9,911 nt of DNA from the NCBI GenBank assembly GCA_046538945.1, contig JBKHHW010000112.1, positions 1 through 9,911 on the forward strand, written 5' to 3'. The notes under the pieces were generated by a model. The model saw only the letters and a program-made list of their open reading frames with translations, was not told where the DNA came from and made no database searches. The stretch is from JAEZKC01 sp046538945. GTDB lineage: Bacteria > Fibrobacterota > Chitinivibrionia > Chitinivibrionales > Chitinispirillaceae. The position numbers and the translations under genes were made by a program. This document shows positions 1 to 6,893 of the stretch, one piece after another (the first letter of the stretch is position 1; each line of letters starts with the position of its first letter).

Positions 1-2
1 AC

Positions 3-173
3 GCTCCGCTTCATTATGCCCTGAGGAACAATCAGGTTCTCATAGTAAAGGGACTCCTTGAGAAAGGGGCCAATCCCAATATGAAGGACCGTCGCGGCAG
101 AACGCCTCTTCAGATCGCTCGCTCAGTCGATTCCGAACTGGAGCGTCTCGTGAAAGCAAAGGGAGGCAATTAA
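3..173 (+). CDS. Ankyrin-repeat protein, C-terminal fragment
   Basis: This is the 3' end of a gene that begins before the window; 56 residues are visible before the TAA stop. The reading frame gives one near-complete ankyrin repeat (APLHYALRNN, then LLEKGANPN) and the start of a second (GRTPLQIARS), followed by a short charged tail ending in KAKGGN. The xTPLHxA and GAxxNxxD signatures are characteristic of ankyrin repeats, which act as protein-protein binding scaffolds. The other two forward frames close within about 60 bases, which supports this one. The gene converges on the kinase gene with only 17 bases between the two stop codons, so there is no room for an independent terminator. The binding partner and the full length cannot be seen. 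Confidence 0.8.
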   Translation, partial: APLHYALRNNQVLIVKGLLEKGANPNMKDRRGRTPLQIARSVDSELERLVKAKGGN

Positions 174-190
174 AACAAAAGTGGATCAGG

Positions 191-2008
191 TCAGTCTTTT
201 TCGTAGCCGAAATCATCTTTGAGTACCTGTGCGGCAGTTCTTGATGCAGGGCCGCTTTCGCTGTGTTCGATAAGTGCCGGTATGGCGCGACTGTCTCCGA
301 TCAACCCCAGATTCTCCACTGCTTTCACTTTGGTGCGGTAGCTTCCCGAATAGGTAAGGTCAAGTATGTATACCGGAACCATATCCACCTCCCTGCCGGC
401 GTTCTGCAGAATGCGCACCGCATTCCAGCGGACCCAGTAGTGCTTGTCTTCTGTCCATATCTTCAGCTTGGGGTTGTCCGCCAGCCCGAGTTGATGGGCG
501 CAGAGGCTCACCATGGGAGAAGGGAGCTCGTCCTCCAGTTTTTTCTCCAGAATCGAAAGCAGAAACGGATGCTCCTCCCGGATTGCTTTGGCTGCGGATC
601 TGTTTTTATTGAGCTTGGAGAAAATGCTGGTGGCTTCCATGAATTTCTTTTCGCTTATGGCCAGAATTCCTTTGAAGATCTTTCCCTGCACGGAGCTGAC
701 TTTGTGGGAGTCGAGAATGGCCGCCAGCTCTTCTGCCCGGTCAAGTTCGTTTCTCGAGATCATCGCCCTGCAGCTGTCGGCGAGGTGACTGCCGTGACTG
801 GCCGTAAAGCCGCTTGATTCGGCTCTCACTCTCAGCCGTTCGTAATCGCGTTTTTTCCCCGATGCTGTGATCAAAAGCAGAATCGTGATGATTATCGCGG
901 CACTGGTCGGCAAGGCTATGATTGTTGTGTTGATCTGCTTTTTGGAGAATCGTTGTCTCAGGAAAGCATAGATTCTTCTGACGGTGCTGCGTAGAAATGG
1001 AAACAGATGGTTTCTGCAGAATCGGTACAGAATATCACAGGTTTTCTTGATCAGCGGAACCAGAAAAACAATCGCTTTTCGGGTGAAAATCAGGATGTAC
1101 TTTACAGTTGTAGTAATGATTTTCCAGAGGTGGCGTGCGAAGAGAAGGTATGCTGATCTGGTTGTCCAGGTTTCCTTTTTGTTTTCAAGCATTGTGCAGA
1201 TCTGCCGGGCTTCCTGTATGCGGTCGCTGCTGCGACAGACAAGTGATCTGTTTATGATCTGCTCGAAGACTTCGGGCACGTCGTTTCTCAATTCCCTTAC
1301 CGGTGTGTACTTACAGTTGAGAGTCGCGTAGAAAGTCGTGGGTATGGTTTCTCTTAAAAAAGGATGAGTTCCGGTGATCATTTCGTAGAGCACTATGCCC
1401 AGAGAAAAAATGTCTGAACGCGAATCCACTTCAGTTCCGTCAATCTGCTCGGGGGACATGTATCCGGGAGAACCCACGGAAGACCCGCTCTGGGTCACCG
1501 CACTGCACGGGGATTTGACCACTCCGAAATCGGTGAGTTTCGCGGTGCCTGTTCTGTTGTCGATAAGAATGTTTGCGGGCTTGATGTCTCTGTGGACAAT
1601 GTTCATGCTGTGGGCATGCGAAATTGCCGAAGCGATATCGGAGATGATTGCCGCTGCTTTTTCAAATGAAAGCTGTTTTTCAGCCCTTATGAGGTGATCG
1701 AGTTGCTCGCCATCCACATACTCGAAGGCGATCCAGGGGATTCCGTTCTCTTCGCCGGCATCATAGATGGAAACGACGGAGGGGTGGTTGAGTCGGGCGC
1801 ATGCCTGCGCTTCAAGGGCAAACCTCTCTAGATACTCCTTGAGAGTCGCGGAATTCAGATGGTTGTCCATGGCGATCACTTTGACCGCCACCTGCCGCTT
1901 GAGAATGGGATCTTCGGACAGATATACCCTCCCCATAGCTCCTTTCCCAAGAAGCTTGAGCACCTGGTATCGGCCGAATGTTTCCCTGTTGTTTGATATC
2001 TCGGACAA
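191..2008 (-). CDS. Membrane-anchored Ser/Thr protein kinase with HEAT-like C-terminus
   Basis: The 605-residue product is a Hanks-type (PknB-like) kinase that should phosphorylate Ser/Thr residues of cytoplasmic proteins. Residues about 13-276 carry the whole catalytic set: glycine loop GKGAMG (21-26), ATP lysine K43 in AVK, alpha-C glutamate E66, HRDIKPAN (139-146), DFG (160-162), SPE in place of APE (185-187) and the DxxSLG segment near 199-204. Residues 285-355 alternate hydrophobic patches with Lys/Arg. A transmembrane helix follows at about 362-381. The outer part (383-605) has helical TPR-like sequence and then HEAT-like repeats (WVRWNAVRIL; KAVENLGLIGD), probably sensing or docking on the outside. 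The start is TTG: a GGGAGG Shine-Dalgarno lies 5 bases upstream and no in-frame ATG fits. It is divergent from the lamin-tail operon. All catalytic residues are present, so it should be active; its substrates are unknown. Confidence 0.93.
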   Translation of the reverse strand: MSEISNNRETFGRYQVLKLLGKGAMGRVYLSEDPILKRQVAVKVIAMDNHLNSATLKEYLERFALEAQACARLNHPSVVSIYDAGEENGIPWIAFEYVDGEQLDHLIRAEKQLSFEKAAAIISDIASAISHAHSMNIVHRDIKPANILIDNRTGTAKLTDFGVVKSPCSAVTQSGSSVGSPGYMSPEQIDGTEVDSRSDIFSLGIVLYEMITGTHPFLRETIPTTFYATLNCKYTPVRELRNDVPEVFEQIINRSLVCRSSDRIQEARQICTMLENKKETWTTRSAYLLFARHLWKIITTTVKYILIFTRKAIVFLVPLIKKTCDILYRFCRNHLFPFLRSTVRRIYAFLRQRFSKKQINTTIIALPTSAAIIITILLLITASGKKRDYERLRVRAESSGFTASHGSHLADSCRAMISRNELDRAEELAAILDSHKVSSVQGKIFKGILAISEKKFMEATSIFSKLNKNRSAAKAIREEHPFLLSILEKKLEDELPSPMVSLCAHQLGLADNPKLKIWTEDKHYWVRWNAVRILQNAGREVDMVPVYILDLTYSGSYRTKVKAVENLGLIGDSRAIPALIEHSESGPASRTAAQVLKDDFGYEKD

Positions 2009-2245
2009 CTCACCCTCCCGGCTGCGTGTAAGAAATCTACATTTTGCTTTAAGCTTTGGGTATTATTTGGTTCAAACATCTGGAATGGAGTTTTGGGATC
2101 GTACCGGAATCATCACCATGAATAGAAGAAGAATTTTTTCTTCAAAAATTGCACCACATACAGCAGATCACCATTTTATTTTGTTTCTATCTTTCCTGGT
2201 CTCAGAATTCTCACTATCCCACGTTTCAGACATAAGGAATTTGCT

Positions 2246-3943
2246 ATGATTCACCGAATCGCGGTGCTTATCACGGCCGGTTTCATTCAGGTCTATGCTC
2301 TGGGAGTAGTTATTACCGAGGTGCACCGGGATCCGGTGGGCAGAGAGTCGGATATACCCGGTGGCCGTAGTCATGAATTCGTGGAAATCGCCAATCTGGG
2401 AAAGGACACCTTTTGTCTTGGGAATCTGTTTCTCACTGATGGAATGGATGCCGACTCGGTTATTCCTTTCGAAAACCCGCTTGCTGGCCATGATGATTGC
2501 ATTTTCAATGTAGGTTGCATTTCTCCCGGGGGAGTTGCTTTGATACTGGATCGGGATTATGAAGAAGCACTGGAGATTGATCCCGGATCTGCCTTGCCCA
2601 TATCGCCACAAACCGTCATTCTGACCGTCAGTGACGGTGATCTGGGAAACGGCCTAAGCGCTGATGACGGGGTGCTGCTCTACAGGGGAACGGCGAAAAG
2701 AATCGATTCCGTGATAGATTTGGCTGCGGATATGGAATCTTCCGCAGCTTCTCCTGTTTCCGCAAAACTGGTTCTGTCATCCCCGTCCGGTGTTCCCGAA
2801 GGCTTTTCTGTAATGGCCGATAATCTGCTTCTGGGTGAAAGGACATATGATGTCTGCAGCGACAGTATGACACCGGGGTGCTATGAAAAACTGCTCGAGA
2901 GCTGTCTTGTTGAAGAAAGTATTCGCATTGAAAATGATAGTGCGGTGTGCACTCTGGCGGTGTTTCTGTTGGAGGAGAATGCGGATCGAGCATATGAATT
3001 TGTCTCTCTTTCCGGCAATGGGCAAAAGGAGATTCTTCGGGAAGGGGTATTGACGGAAAGCCGAGGATCGATTCAGGTTTTCAGATTTGAATTGAGGCCT
3101 GTGCAGTATCAGTTCAGGTTGGAGCTAAACGGAAGCGAAATAGTTCATAAACTTGACATTTCCAAAGTGTGGGTTCCCGACGGTGCATTGCGTATAACAG
3201 AGGTTTTCCCCAGAAGCGATTCTGATGAGCCGGAATGGTTCGAACTGAAGAATGCATCGGATGTGGAAGTCAATCTGAAGGGGTGGTTTTTCGGAAATTC
3301 GGAGGATACGGCGAGTTTATGCGAAAGGGACTACATTCTGCTTCCGGGAGACTTTGTTGTCTGCTGCAAGGATGAGGCTTTGATGAAACGGAAGTATTAC
3401 GGTCTGGCCCAATCACTTGAGCCAAAGCGGTGGCATACTTTGAATAACTACGGCGATACTTTGTGTCTCTGGACTCCTTGCGGTCAGCTTGTTGACCGTG
3501 TCTGTTACCGGAGTGCATGGTTTGACGAGTGGAAAGGCCAATCGTTGGAACGGCTGGGTGACTCGCTTCCGGGGCTGGAGAAAAGCTCCTGGGTTCTGAG
3601 TGATCCCACGCCTGTGTATCCGGGAAAGTCCGGCAGCTGGCGTCTTCCAGGTGCCCCGTCGCTTGAGGTCGGACCCGTACCATTTACTCCCGACGGCGAC
3701 GAAAAGGATGATTTTTGTGCTATACGGGTGGAAATTCCCGCTGGATACAGTGCGCGTCTGCGCGTTTTCGGCTTCGGGGGCAGGGAACTGGTCACGTTTG
3801 AAGCAGTGCAGGAACTCATGCTTTGGGATGGGGTATGTGCTGACGGACGCAGAGCCCCGCCGGGCGTCTTCTTTGTAGTGGGTGAGTTTACATCTGCAGC
3901 CAAGCGGATCGTGATCCGGAAAAAAGGAGTTTTATGGCGCTGA
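2246..3943 (+). CDS. Secreted lamin-tail-domain protein with C-terminal FlgD-like Ig domain
   Basis: The 565-residue product begins with a signal peptide (about 1-20, MIHRIAVLITAGFIQVYALG). Two lamin-tail-domain-like modules are visible. The first is near 21-150 (VVITEVHRDP, HEFVEIANLG) and the second near 312-425 (LRITEVFPRS, EPEWFELKNASD, NLKGWFFGN). Residues about 472-558 form a FlgD/gliding-type Ig domain with the hallmark PFTPDGDEKDDF, then WDG (527-529) and PPGVFFV. Such domains end many secreted or surface proteins of Fibrobacterota, Bacteroidota and related groups. About fifteen cysteines are present, which would suit disulfides outside the cytoplasm. An AAGGAA Shine-Dalgarno lies 6 bases before the ATG. 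The stop overlaps the next gene by 10 bases, so the two are likely translationally coupled and work together on the cell surface. Bacterial lamin-tail domains are often linked to nucleases or surface scaffolds, but no nuclease motif is seen here. Confidence 0.85.
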   Translation: MIHRIAVLITAGFIQVYALGVVITEVHRDPVGRESDIPGGRSHEFVEIANLGKDTFCLGNLFLTDGMDADSVIPFENPLAGHDDCIFNVGCISPGGVALILDRDYEEALEIDPGSALPISPQTVILTVSDGDLGNGLSADDGVLLYRGTAKRIDSVIDLAADMESSAASPVSAKLVLSSPSGVPEGFSVMADNLLLGERTYDVCSDSMTPGCYEKLLESCLVEESIRIENDSAVCTLAVFLLEENADRAYEFVSLSGNGQKEILREGVLTESRGSIQVFRFELRPVQYQFRLELNGSEIVHKLDISKVWVPDGALRITEVFPRSDSDEPEWFELKNASDVEVNLKGWFFGNSEDTASLCERDYILLPGDFVVCCKDEALMKRKYYGLAQSLEPKRWHTLNNYGDTLCLWTPCGQLVDRVCYRSAWFDEWKGQSLERLGDSLPGLEKSSWVLSDPTPVYPGKSGSWRLPGAPSLEVGPVPFTPDGDEKDDFCAIRVEIPAGYSARLRVFGFGGRELVTFEAVQELMLWDGVCADGRRAPPGVFFVVGEFTSAAKRIVIRKKGVLWR

Positions 3944-4773
3944 GGATCTGGGCCGTGATCGGGTGTCTGGTCTTTGTGACCGGAGAAGTTTCGGTAGCAG
4001 CCTTGGGTGAACCCTTTCCTCTGGGGCTTTCGATGTCGAATCAGGGCGGTGTGATGGATGCGGAGGGTGCTTTGGGTCGTCAGCCCTGGGTTCCGGCAGC
4101 TTTCCTTTGGGATACGATAAGCTGCGGGGTTGCGGCCTGCGGGACAGCCTATTACTGGGGCATGGAAAAAAACGCCTCCGTTCTTCAGTACGGTGCGGGG
4201 GGATGGCTGAGAAGGGGACGTTTTGTGTGCAAGCTGTCACTTGTTCAGTTTGACGCTTTGAATGTCTACTATGAACAGATGATTTATGTGTCGGTCGGGC
4301 TGAATTACAGGTTTCTGGGTTTGAGTGTGGATGTCAAACCGTGTCGGATGGGTTTGTGGGGAACTGATGATGCGCGCGCTCTCGTCACCGCCGCGGTTAC
4401 CTGTCTTATCAGAATGGGACTGGTCGATCTGAGCCTGTCTGCTGATGAACTGGTGGTCGAGAGCAGCGGTACGAACGGATCGGATCCGTATCACTCTTTC
4501 AAGGCAGGTCTTTACACCAGAAGAAACCGGTACGGCACTCAGGGAGTTCTGGTTCAGACTGTTCCACACATGTCAAAGCCGGTCAGGTTTGTGATAGCGC
4601 AGGAGTACCGGATCGGCAGTAGCTTTGCCGTATCTGCGGCTTTGAGTTCGAATCCGACCATGATCAGTTTCGGGATAGCGGTGGATTTCAGCCCTGTCTC
4701 GGGAGGAGCAGCTGTTGTAAACCACCCGGTTCTCGGCTGGTCGAAAGGTTTCTCGATTGACTATTCCAAGTGA
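3934..4773 (+). CDS. Exported protein, probable outer-membrane beta-barrel
   Basis: This 279-residue protein is not a family I recognise. It has a signal peptide (about 1-23, hydrophobic core VIGCLVFVTGEVSVAA). After it come many short alternating strands of about 8-11 residues with aromatic girdle residues (for example MIYVSVGLNYRF, FVIAQEYRIG, MISFGIAVDF). It ends in a strand-like tail (KGFSIDYSK), as expected for a small outer-membrane barrel of the PorV/PorQ-like kind; that assignment is inference. The ATG lies inside the end of the preceding gene, and its own Shine-Dalgarno (AAGGAG) is in the preceding coding sequence. This points to translational coupling with the lamin-tail protein and to a shared role at the outer membrane, such as anchoring or exporting it. 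A hairpin terminator follows 6 bases after the stop. Confidence 0.75.
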   Translation: MALRIWAVIGCLVFVTGEVSVAALGEPFPLGLSMSNQGGVMDAEGALGRQPWVPAAFLWDTISCGVAACGTAYYWGMEKNASVLQYGAGGWLRRGRFVCKLSLVQFDALNVYYEQMIYVSVGLNYRFLGLSVDVKPCRMGLWGTDDARALVTAAVTCLIRMGLVDLSLSADELVVESSGTNGSDPYHSFKAGLYTRRNRYGTQGVLVQTVPHMSKPVRFVIAQEYRIGSSFAVSAALSSNPTMISFGIAVDFSPVSGGAAVVNHPVLGWSKGFSIDYSK

Positions 4774-4776
4774 TTT

Positions 4777-4982
4777 AAAAAAAGCGGCACGCTTTTCAGA
4801 GCGCACCGCTTTTACTTGAAGGAGGCAGGTCCGCGGCCGATTACTGTCTCCATAGCCAACGAAGACATCATCTATGTTGATCCGCACCTTCTCCTTCACG
4901 GGTCTTCGGACCCATCTCCCGGATGCTTGAGCCAGCATATTCGCCGGGCTCTAGGCATCCAGTCGATTTATTTCTTCATTAC
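4777..4982 (-). ncRNA. Candidate structured non-coding RNA
   Basis: No convincing protein gene lies between the barrel gene and the YsnF-type gene, yet this stretch is full of pairing. One stem-loop is 4921-4926 with 4955-4960, extended by 4929-4933 with 4947-4951. A second is GGGTC/GACCC at 4900-4904 with 4909-4913 around a four-base loop. A third possibility pairs the bases near 4882-4888 with 4831-4836, enclosing TGTCT/AGACA. On the minus strand it is framed by a possible promoter (4989-5018) and by the terminator with a seven-T tail, so a transcript of roughly 200 nt is plausible. It matches none of the RNAs I know by sight (tmRNA, RNase P, SRP, 6S, c-di-GMP riboswitch). Strand is uncertain because the 4900-4913 hairpin has a C(UUCG)G tetraloop when read on the plus strand. 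Confidence 0.35.
4780..4813. terminator. Bidirectional rho-independent terminator
   Basis: AAAAGCGG (4780-4787) pairs with CCGCTTTT (4806-4813). A 2x2 internal loop separates this from an inner CGCT/AGCG stem (4790-4793 with 4800-4803). Read on the plus strand it ends the lamin-tail/barrel operon, with a short T run. Read on the minus strand it is followed by seven Ts, the stronger side, and would end the candidate RNA upstream of it. Confidence 0.75.
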
Positions 4983-4988
4983 CCACTA

Positions 4989-5018
4989 ATATTACGGCTA
5001 CAGACCGATATATTTGAA
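4989..5018 (-). promoter_or_regulatory. Possible promoter for the candidate RNA
   Basis: On the minus strand TTCAAA (5013-5018) and TAATAT (4989-4994) are spaced by 18 bases. Each matches four of six consensus sigma-70 positions. The surrounding sequence is A/T-rich. The expected start is near 4982, just before the first stem-loop. This is a weak match whose main support is its position. Confidence 0.3.
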
Positions 5019-5125
5019 AAAATTACCTGTATTTTCCGATTTCTGCACTTTTCACCATATTTTATAGTATCTGGTATCGAGCGGCTTTTTCACTTCTGAA
5101 CTTGAGATTCAAATAGGCATTCCCA

Positions 5126-5163
5126 TAGAAAGAAAGCGACGGCGTCGATGTGCTCATCGCTTT
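5126..5163 (-). terminator. Terminator of the YsnF-type gene
   Basis: About 18 bases after the stop codon, AAAGCGA and TCGCTTT (5157-5163 with 5133-5139) can pair, followed on the minus strand by a T-rich run (TTTCTTTCT). An alternative inner hairpin CGATG/CATCG (5146-5150 with 5155-5159, loop of four) competes with it. The remaining sequence up to 5012 is A/T-rich, and I see nothing else in it. Confidence 0.55.
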
Positions 5164-5181
5164 CCCGACAAGGAAACAGAA

Positions 5182-5841
5182 TCACGCAGCTTTCCGCTTC
5201 TTCTCATTTTCACCCTCAACTCTAACGTCCTCTTTTTTCACCTCTCCGCTTACATTCTTCTCTTCTGTACGGGATTCCTTATGTATCCTGACTTCTTCTT
5301 TTATCCGGGGGTGTTTTCTGATCTCGACTTCCTCCTCCATGATCGGAATAGTGAGTTCACTGTCTTTGAAATCGCTCTCTCCCGGCTGGGGCTCCCTGCC
5401 TCCCGGTATGCTTCTGCGCTCCACTATAACTTCTTCGCTTGTAACCGGAACTGTGAAGCTTTTCATCTCGGTGTGAACGATTTTCCTGATCCTGACCTCG
5501 CCTTTCTGATGAACAACCTTGTGGGCTTCGAGCTCCTCTTCGGCAACCGGAACCTTCATCTCGTTGGCTTTTTCAGCCTCGTTCCAGCCCCTGTAGTTCA
5601 CATCCTGCCAGTGGCTAAGCTCCGAGCGGTTTCTGTTGATGAACAGTTCATCGTCTCTTACATCGTCCACGTCATCATAGCGGAATGTGAAGTCTTTGGG
5701 GAAAAAGAATCCTTTTTCGACGGTCAGATAATCATCTTCAAGCTCTATCACTTTCCCCAGCTTTTCGCCATCCTGGGTGAAGACGTTGAGGCCCTCGGTC
5801 ACTGCGGGGAATTTTTCTGAGAACTGTTTTCTGGTAACCAT
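5182..5841 (-). CDS. PRC-barrel/DUF2382 (YsnF/AvaK-type) stress-response protein
   Basis: The 219-residue product is a soluble, highly charged protein with no signal peptide. Residues about 17-72 resemble a PRC-barrel (GLNVFTQDGEKLGKVIEL, then a YDDVDDV segment). Residues about 96-210 are a DUF2382/YsnF domain. That domain is built from two copies of one unit: 97-141 (VPVAEEELEAHK, GEVRIRK, HTE, SEEVIVE) and 165-209 (IPIMEEEVEIRK, EEVRIHK, RTE, KEDVRVE), aligned without gaps at an offset of 68 residues. YsnF-type proteins are linked to general or heat stress, but their biochemical activity is not known. The ATG at 5841 has a strong GGAG Shine-Dalgarno 8 bases upstream. The gene stands alone, with its own upstream region and a terminator. 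The tail is lysine-rich (KKRKAA). Confidence 0.88.
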   Translation of the reverse strand: MVTRKQFSEKFPAVTEGLNVFTQDGEKLGKVIELEDDYLTVEKGFFFPKDFTFRYDDVDDVRDDELFINRNRSELSHWQDVNYRGWNEAEKANEMKVPVAEEELEAHKVVHQKGEVRIRKIVHTEMKSFTVPVTSEEVIVERRSIPGGREPQPGESDFKDSELTIPIMEEEVEIRKHPRIKEEVRIHKESRTEEKNVSGEVKKEDVRVEGENEKKRKAA

Positions 5842-5873
5842 GATTCACGCTCCTTTCTGTTTTTTCAGCTATA

Positions 5874-5905
5874 ATTTTAGCCCATAAATATTAAGGATCA
5901 TGGGC
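5874..5905 (-). promoter_or_regulatory. Possible promoter/operator of the YsnF-type gene
   Basis: On the minus strand TAAAAT (5874-5879, five of six -10 positions) lies about 33 bases before the start codon. No good -35 box is seen. Where the spacer and -35 should be there is an inverted repeat, GCCCAT/ATGGGC (5880-5885 and 5900-5905, 14 bases apart), which could be a binding site for an activator or repressor. Confidence 0.3.
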
Positions 5906-5978
5906 GCGGTCGATAAGACATGGCGGAAATATTGTGTGAAGGCAGGGGCTGCACTGAGGGGGAGGAGTGGGAGAAGCG

Positions 5979-5992
5979 GTTAGTCCGTCCCC
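5979..5992 (+). repeat. REP-like motif copy 1 (GTTAGTCCGTCCCC)
   Basis: An exact copy of the 14-base motif found nine times in this window. Its final CCCC (5989-5992) can pair with GGGG at 6003-6006 across a 10-base A/T-rich loop. It is isolated, more than 600 bases from the transposase cluster, within the gap before the acidic-protein gene. Confidence 0.85.
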
Positions 5993-6080
5993 GTTATTTT
6001 TAGGGGCGCCGAGGCGGGGAGTTATCCGGAAATCCTGACTGATTCTGCTGTATTTTCCGAATCAGGCATGGCGATTGATT

Positions 6081-6175
6081 TTCATGGTGACGGTATGAGC
6101 GATTATAATGTCATAGTATGGTTTGGTTGGAGCGGGGAGGCTTCAGGCCGGTAAGAGAGTCGTTGTGCCTGAGGC
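6081..6175 (+). promoter_or_regulatory. Possible promoter and structured leader of the acidic-protein gene
   Basis: A perfect -10 box TATAAT (6104-6109) sits 17 bases after a poor -35 (TTCATG, 6081-6086). If used, the leader would be about 200 nt. Within it GCTTCAGGC (6140-6148) and GCCTGAGGC (6167-6175) form a 9-bp stem with one wobble pair. Upstream another hairpin, CTGATTC/GAATCAG (6039-6045 with 6059-6065), is visible. The rest of the 5842-6314 gap shows no gene. Confidence 0.3.
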
Positions 6176-6314
6176 ATCTCAGAGGGTGGGTATCTGCGGA
6201 GGTGCTTGAATCAGGGAAATAAAAGTGACTAGGGAAGGGCGGCTTCACATATATTGTTATCTGGTAAGTTAATGGAGAAAACGAAACGAACAATCAGCAG
6301 AAAAGGGGTGTTTC

Positions 6315-6584
6315 ATGAAAGTGGTGATTACGGTGACAGCGGTTTACGACCTTCCGGACGATATTGACATCGCAGATGTGAGTGATGAGGGGGTTTCCTA
6401 CGGTCAGCATCTTGATTTCAAAGGTCACAAGCTACAGCCGGTGATCGAGTTTCTGGAGTACGAGGGGAAGAAGAACGACACGCACAGCTGGGGCGAGCCC
6501 AAGGCGGATGTGGATGAGATATACGACTGCATAGAGGCAGAGGAATACACGGTGATCAGTCTGGAGGAGCAGGAGGAGGAGTGA
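6315..6584 (+). CDS. Small acidic protein of unknown function
   Basis: I do not recognise this 89-residue protein. It is strongly acidic, with a tail LEEQEEE and an internal run PDDIDIADVSDEG. It starts with a beta-strand-like segment (MKVVITVTAVYDLP), followed by a mixed segment and a second strand near the end (YTVISLEE), suggesting a small soluble alpha/beta fold. There is no signal peptide or membrane helix. The ATG is preceded by AAAAGGGG with 6 bases between, a good Shine-Dalgarno, and the reading frame is clean, which supports a real gene. No metal-binding or catalytic motif is visible. It stands alone, and its TGA stop lies within a strong hairpin (6581-6605). It borders the transposase element, so it may be a recent neighbour by transfer, but that is only inference. 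Confidence 0.7.
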   Translation: MKVVITVTAVYDLPDDIDIADVSDEGVSYGQHLDFKGHKLQPVIEFLEYEGKKNDTHSWGEPKADVDEIYDCIEAEEYTVISLEEQEEE

Positions 6585-6605
6585 GAGACCCGGGGGGTCT
6601 CTCAC
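6581..6605 (+). terminator. Perfect 10-bp hairpin overlapping the stop codon
   Basis: GTGAGAGACC (6581-6590) and GGTCTCTCAC (6596-6605) are perfectly complementary around a five-base loop. The TGA of the acidic-protein gene is at 6582-6584, inside the stem. No T run follows, so it is either a terminator of unusual form or part of the boundary of the neighbouring element. Immediately after it a second hairpin, CCCCC/GGGGG (6611-6615 with 6619-6623), leads directly into a motif copy. Confidence 0.5.
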
Positions 6606-6619
6606 TCCGGCCCCCTTTG

Positions 6620-6632
6620 GGGGACGGACTAA
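6620..6632 (-). repeat. REP-like motif copy 2
   Basis: GGGGACGGACTAA on the plus strand, the inverse of TTAGTCCGTCCCC. It is fused to the CCCCC/GGGGG hairpin at 6611-6623, so its G run forms one arm of the stem. Confidence 0.85.
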
Positions 6633-6650
6633 TTTCCTTCGGTTGCTTTT

Positions 6651-6663
6651 GGGACGGACTAAC
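6651..6663 (-). repeat. REP-like motif copy 3
   Basis: GGGACGGACTAAC on the plus strand, one G shorter than the other copies. It is 31 bases after copy 2 and in the same orientation. Confidence 0.8.
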
Positions 6664-6691
6664 CTCTTTCTTAATAGACACTGTTTTCCCC

Positions 6692-6703
6692 GGGGACGGA
6701 CTA
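6692..6703 (-). repeat. REP-like motif copy 4
   Basis: GGGGACGGACTA on the plus strand, preceded by TTTTCCCC, so that CCCC/GGGG forms a short palindrome at its edge. It is the innermost copy on the left side of the transposase. Confidence 0.8.
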
Positions 6704-6893
6704 TTCAGTTTGTCTGGTTTAGATTTTCGACATCACTTTCCTGATCGAAGCTGGTTTTACACATCAATAGGCTAGAGACAGGATTAAAAAGAGTGAGATA
6801 TGTTCCAGGTAGGCATGAAGGAAAATCTACACCTGCTTTCCAACAGATGAGTACATTCGGATAAGGGAGAGTACTTAGGATTAGTCTCTGCGC

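Noticed and set aside
263..817. 184-residue plus-strand reading frame inside the kinase gene
   Set aside because: Antisense to the kinase C-terminal part, with no recognisable protein character or Shine-Dalgarno.
2044..2066. Promoter TTGCTT/TATTAT for the lamin-tail gene
   Set aside because: The spacing is only 11 bases, too short for a sigma-70 promoter. No better candidate was seen in the 2009-2245 gap.
4573..4938. 121-residue minus-strand reading frame over the barrel gene end and the intergenic region
   Set aside because: No Shine-Dalgarno, half of it is antisense to the barrel gene, and it runs through the terminator hairpin.
4777..4982. Known riboswitch, tmRNA, SRP or RNase P RNA
   Set aside because: None of the conserved sequence blocks of these classes is present, and no gene follows in the right orientation for a riboswitch.
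6581..6775. 64-residue plus-strand frame after the acidic protein
   Set aside because: It covers the hairpins and three motif copies, and its composition follows the repeats rather than a protein.
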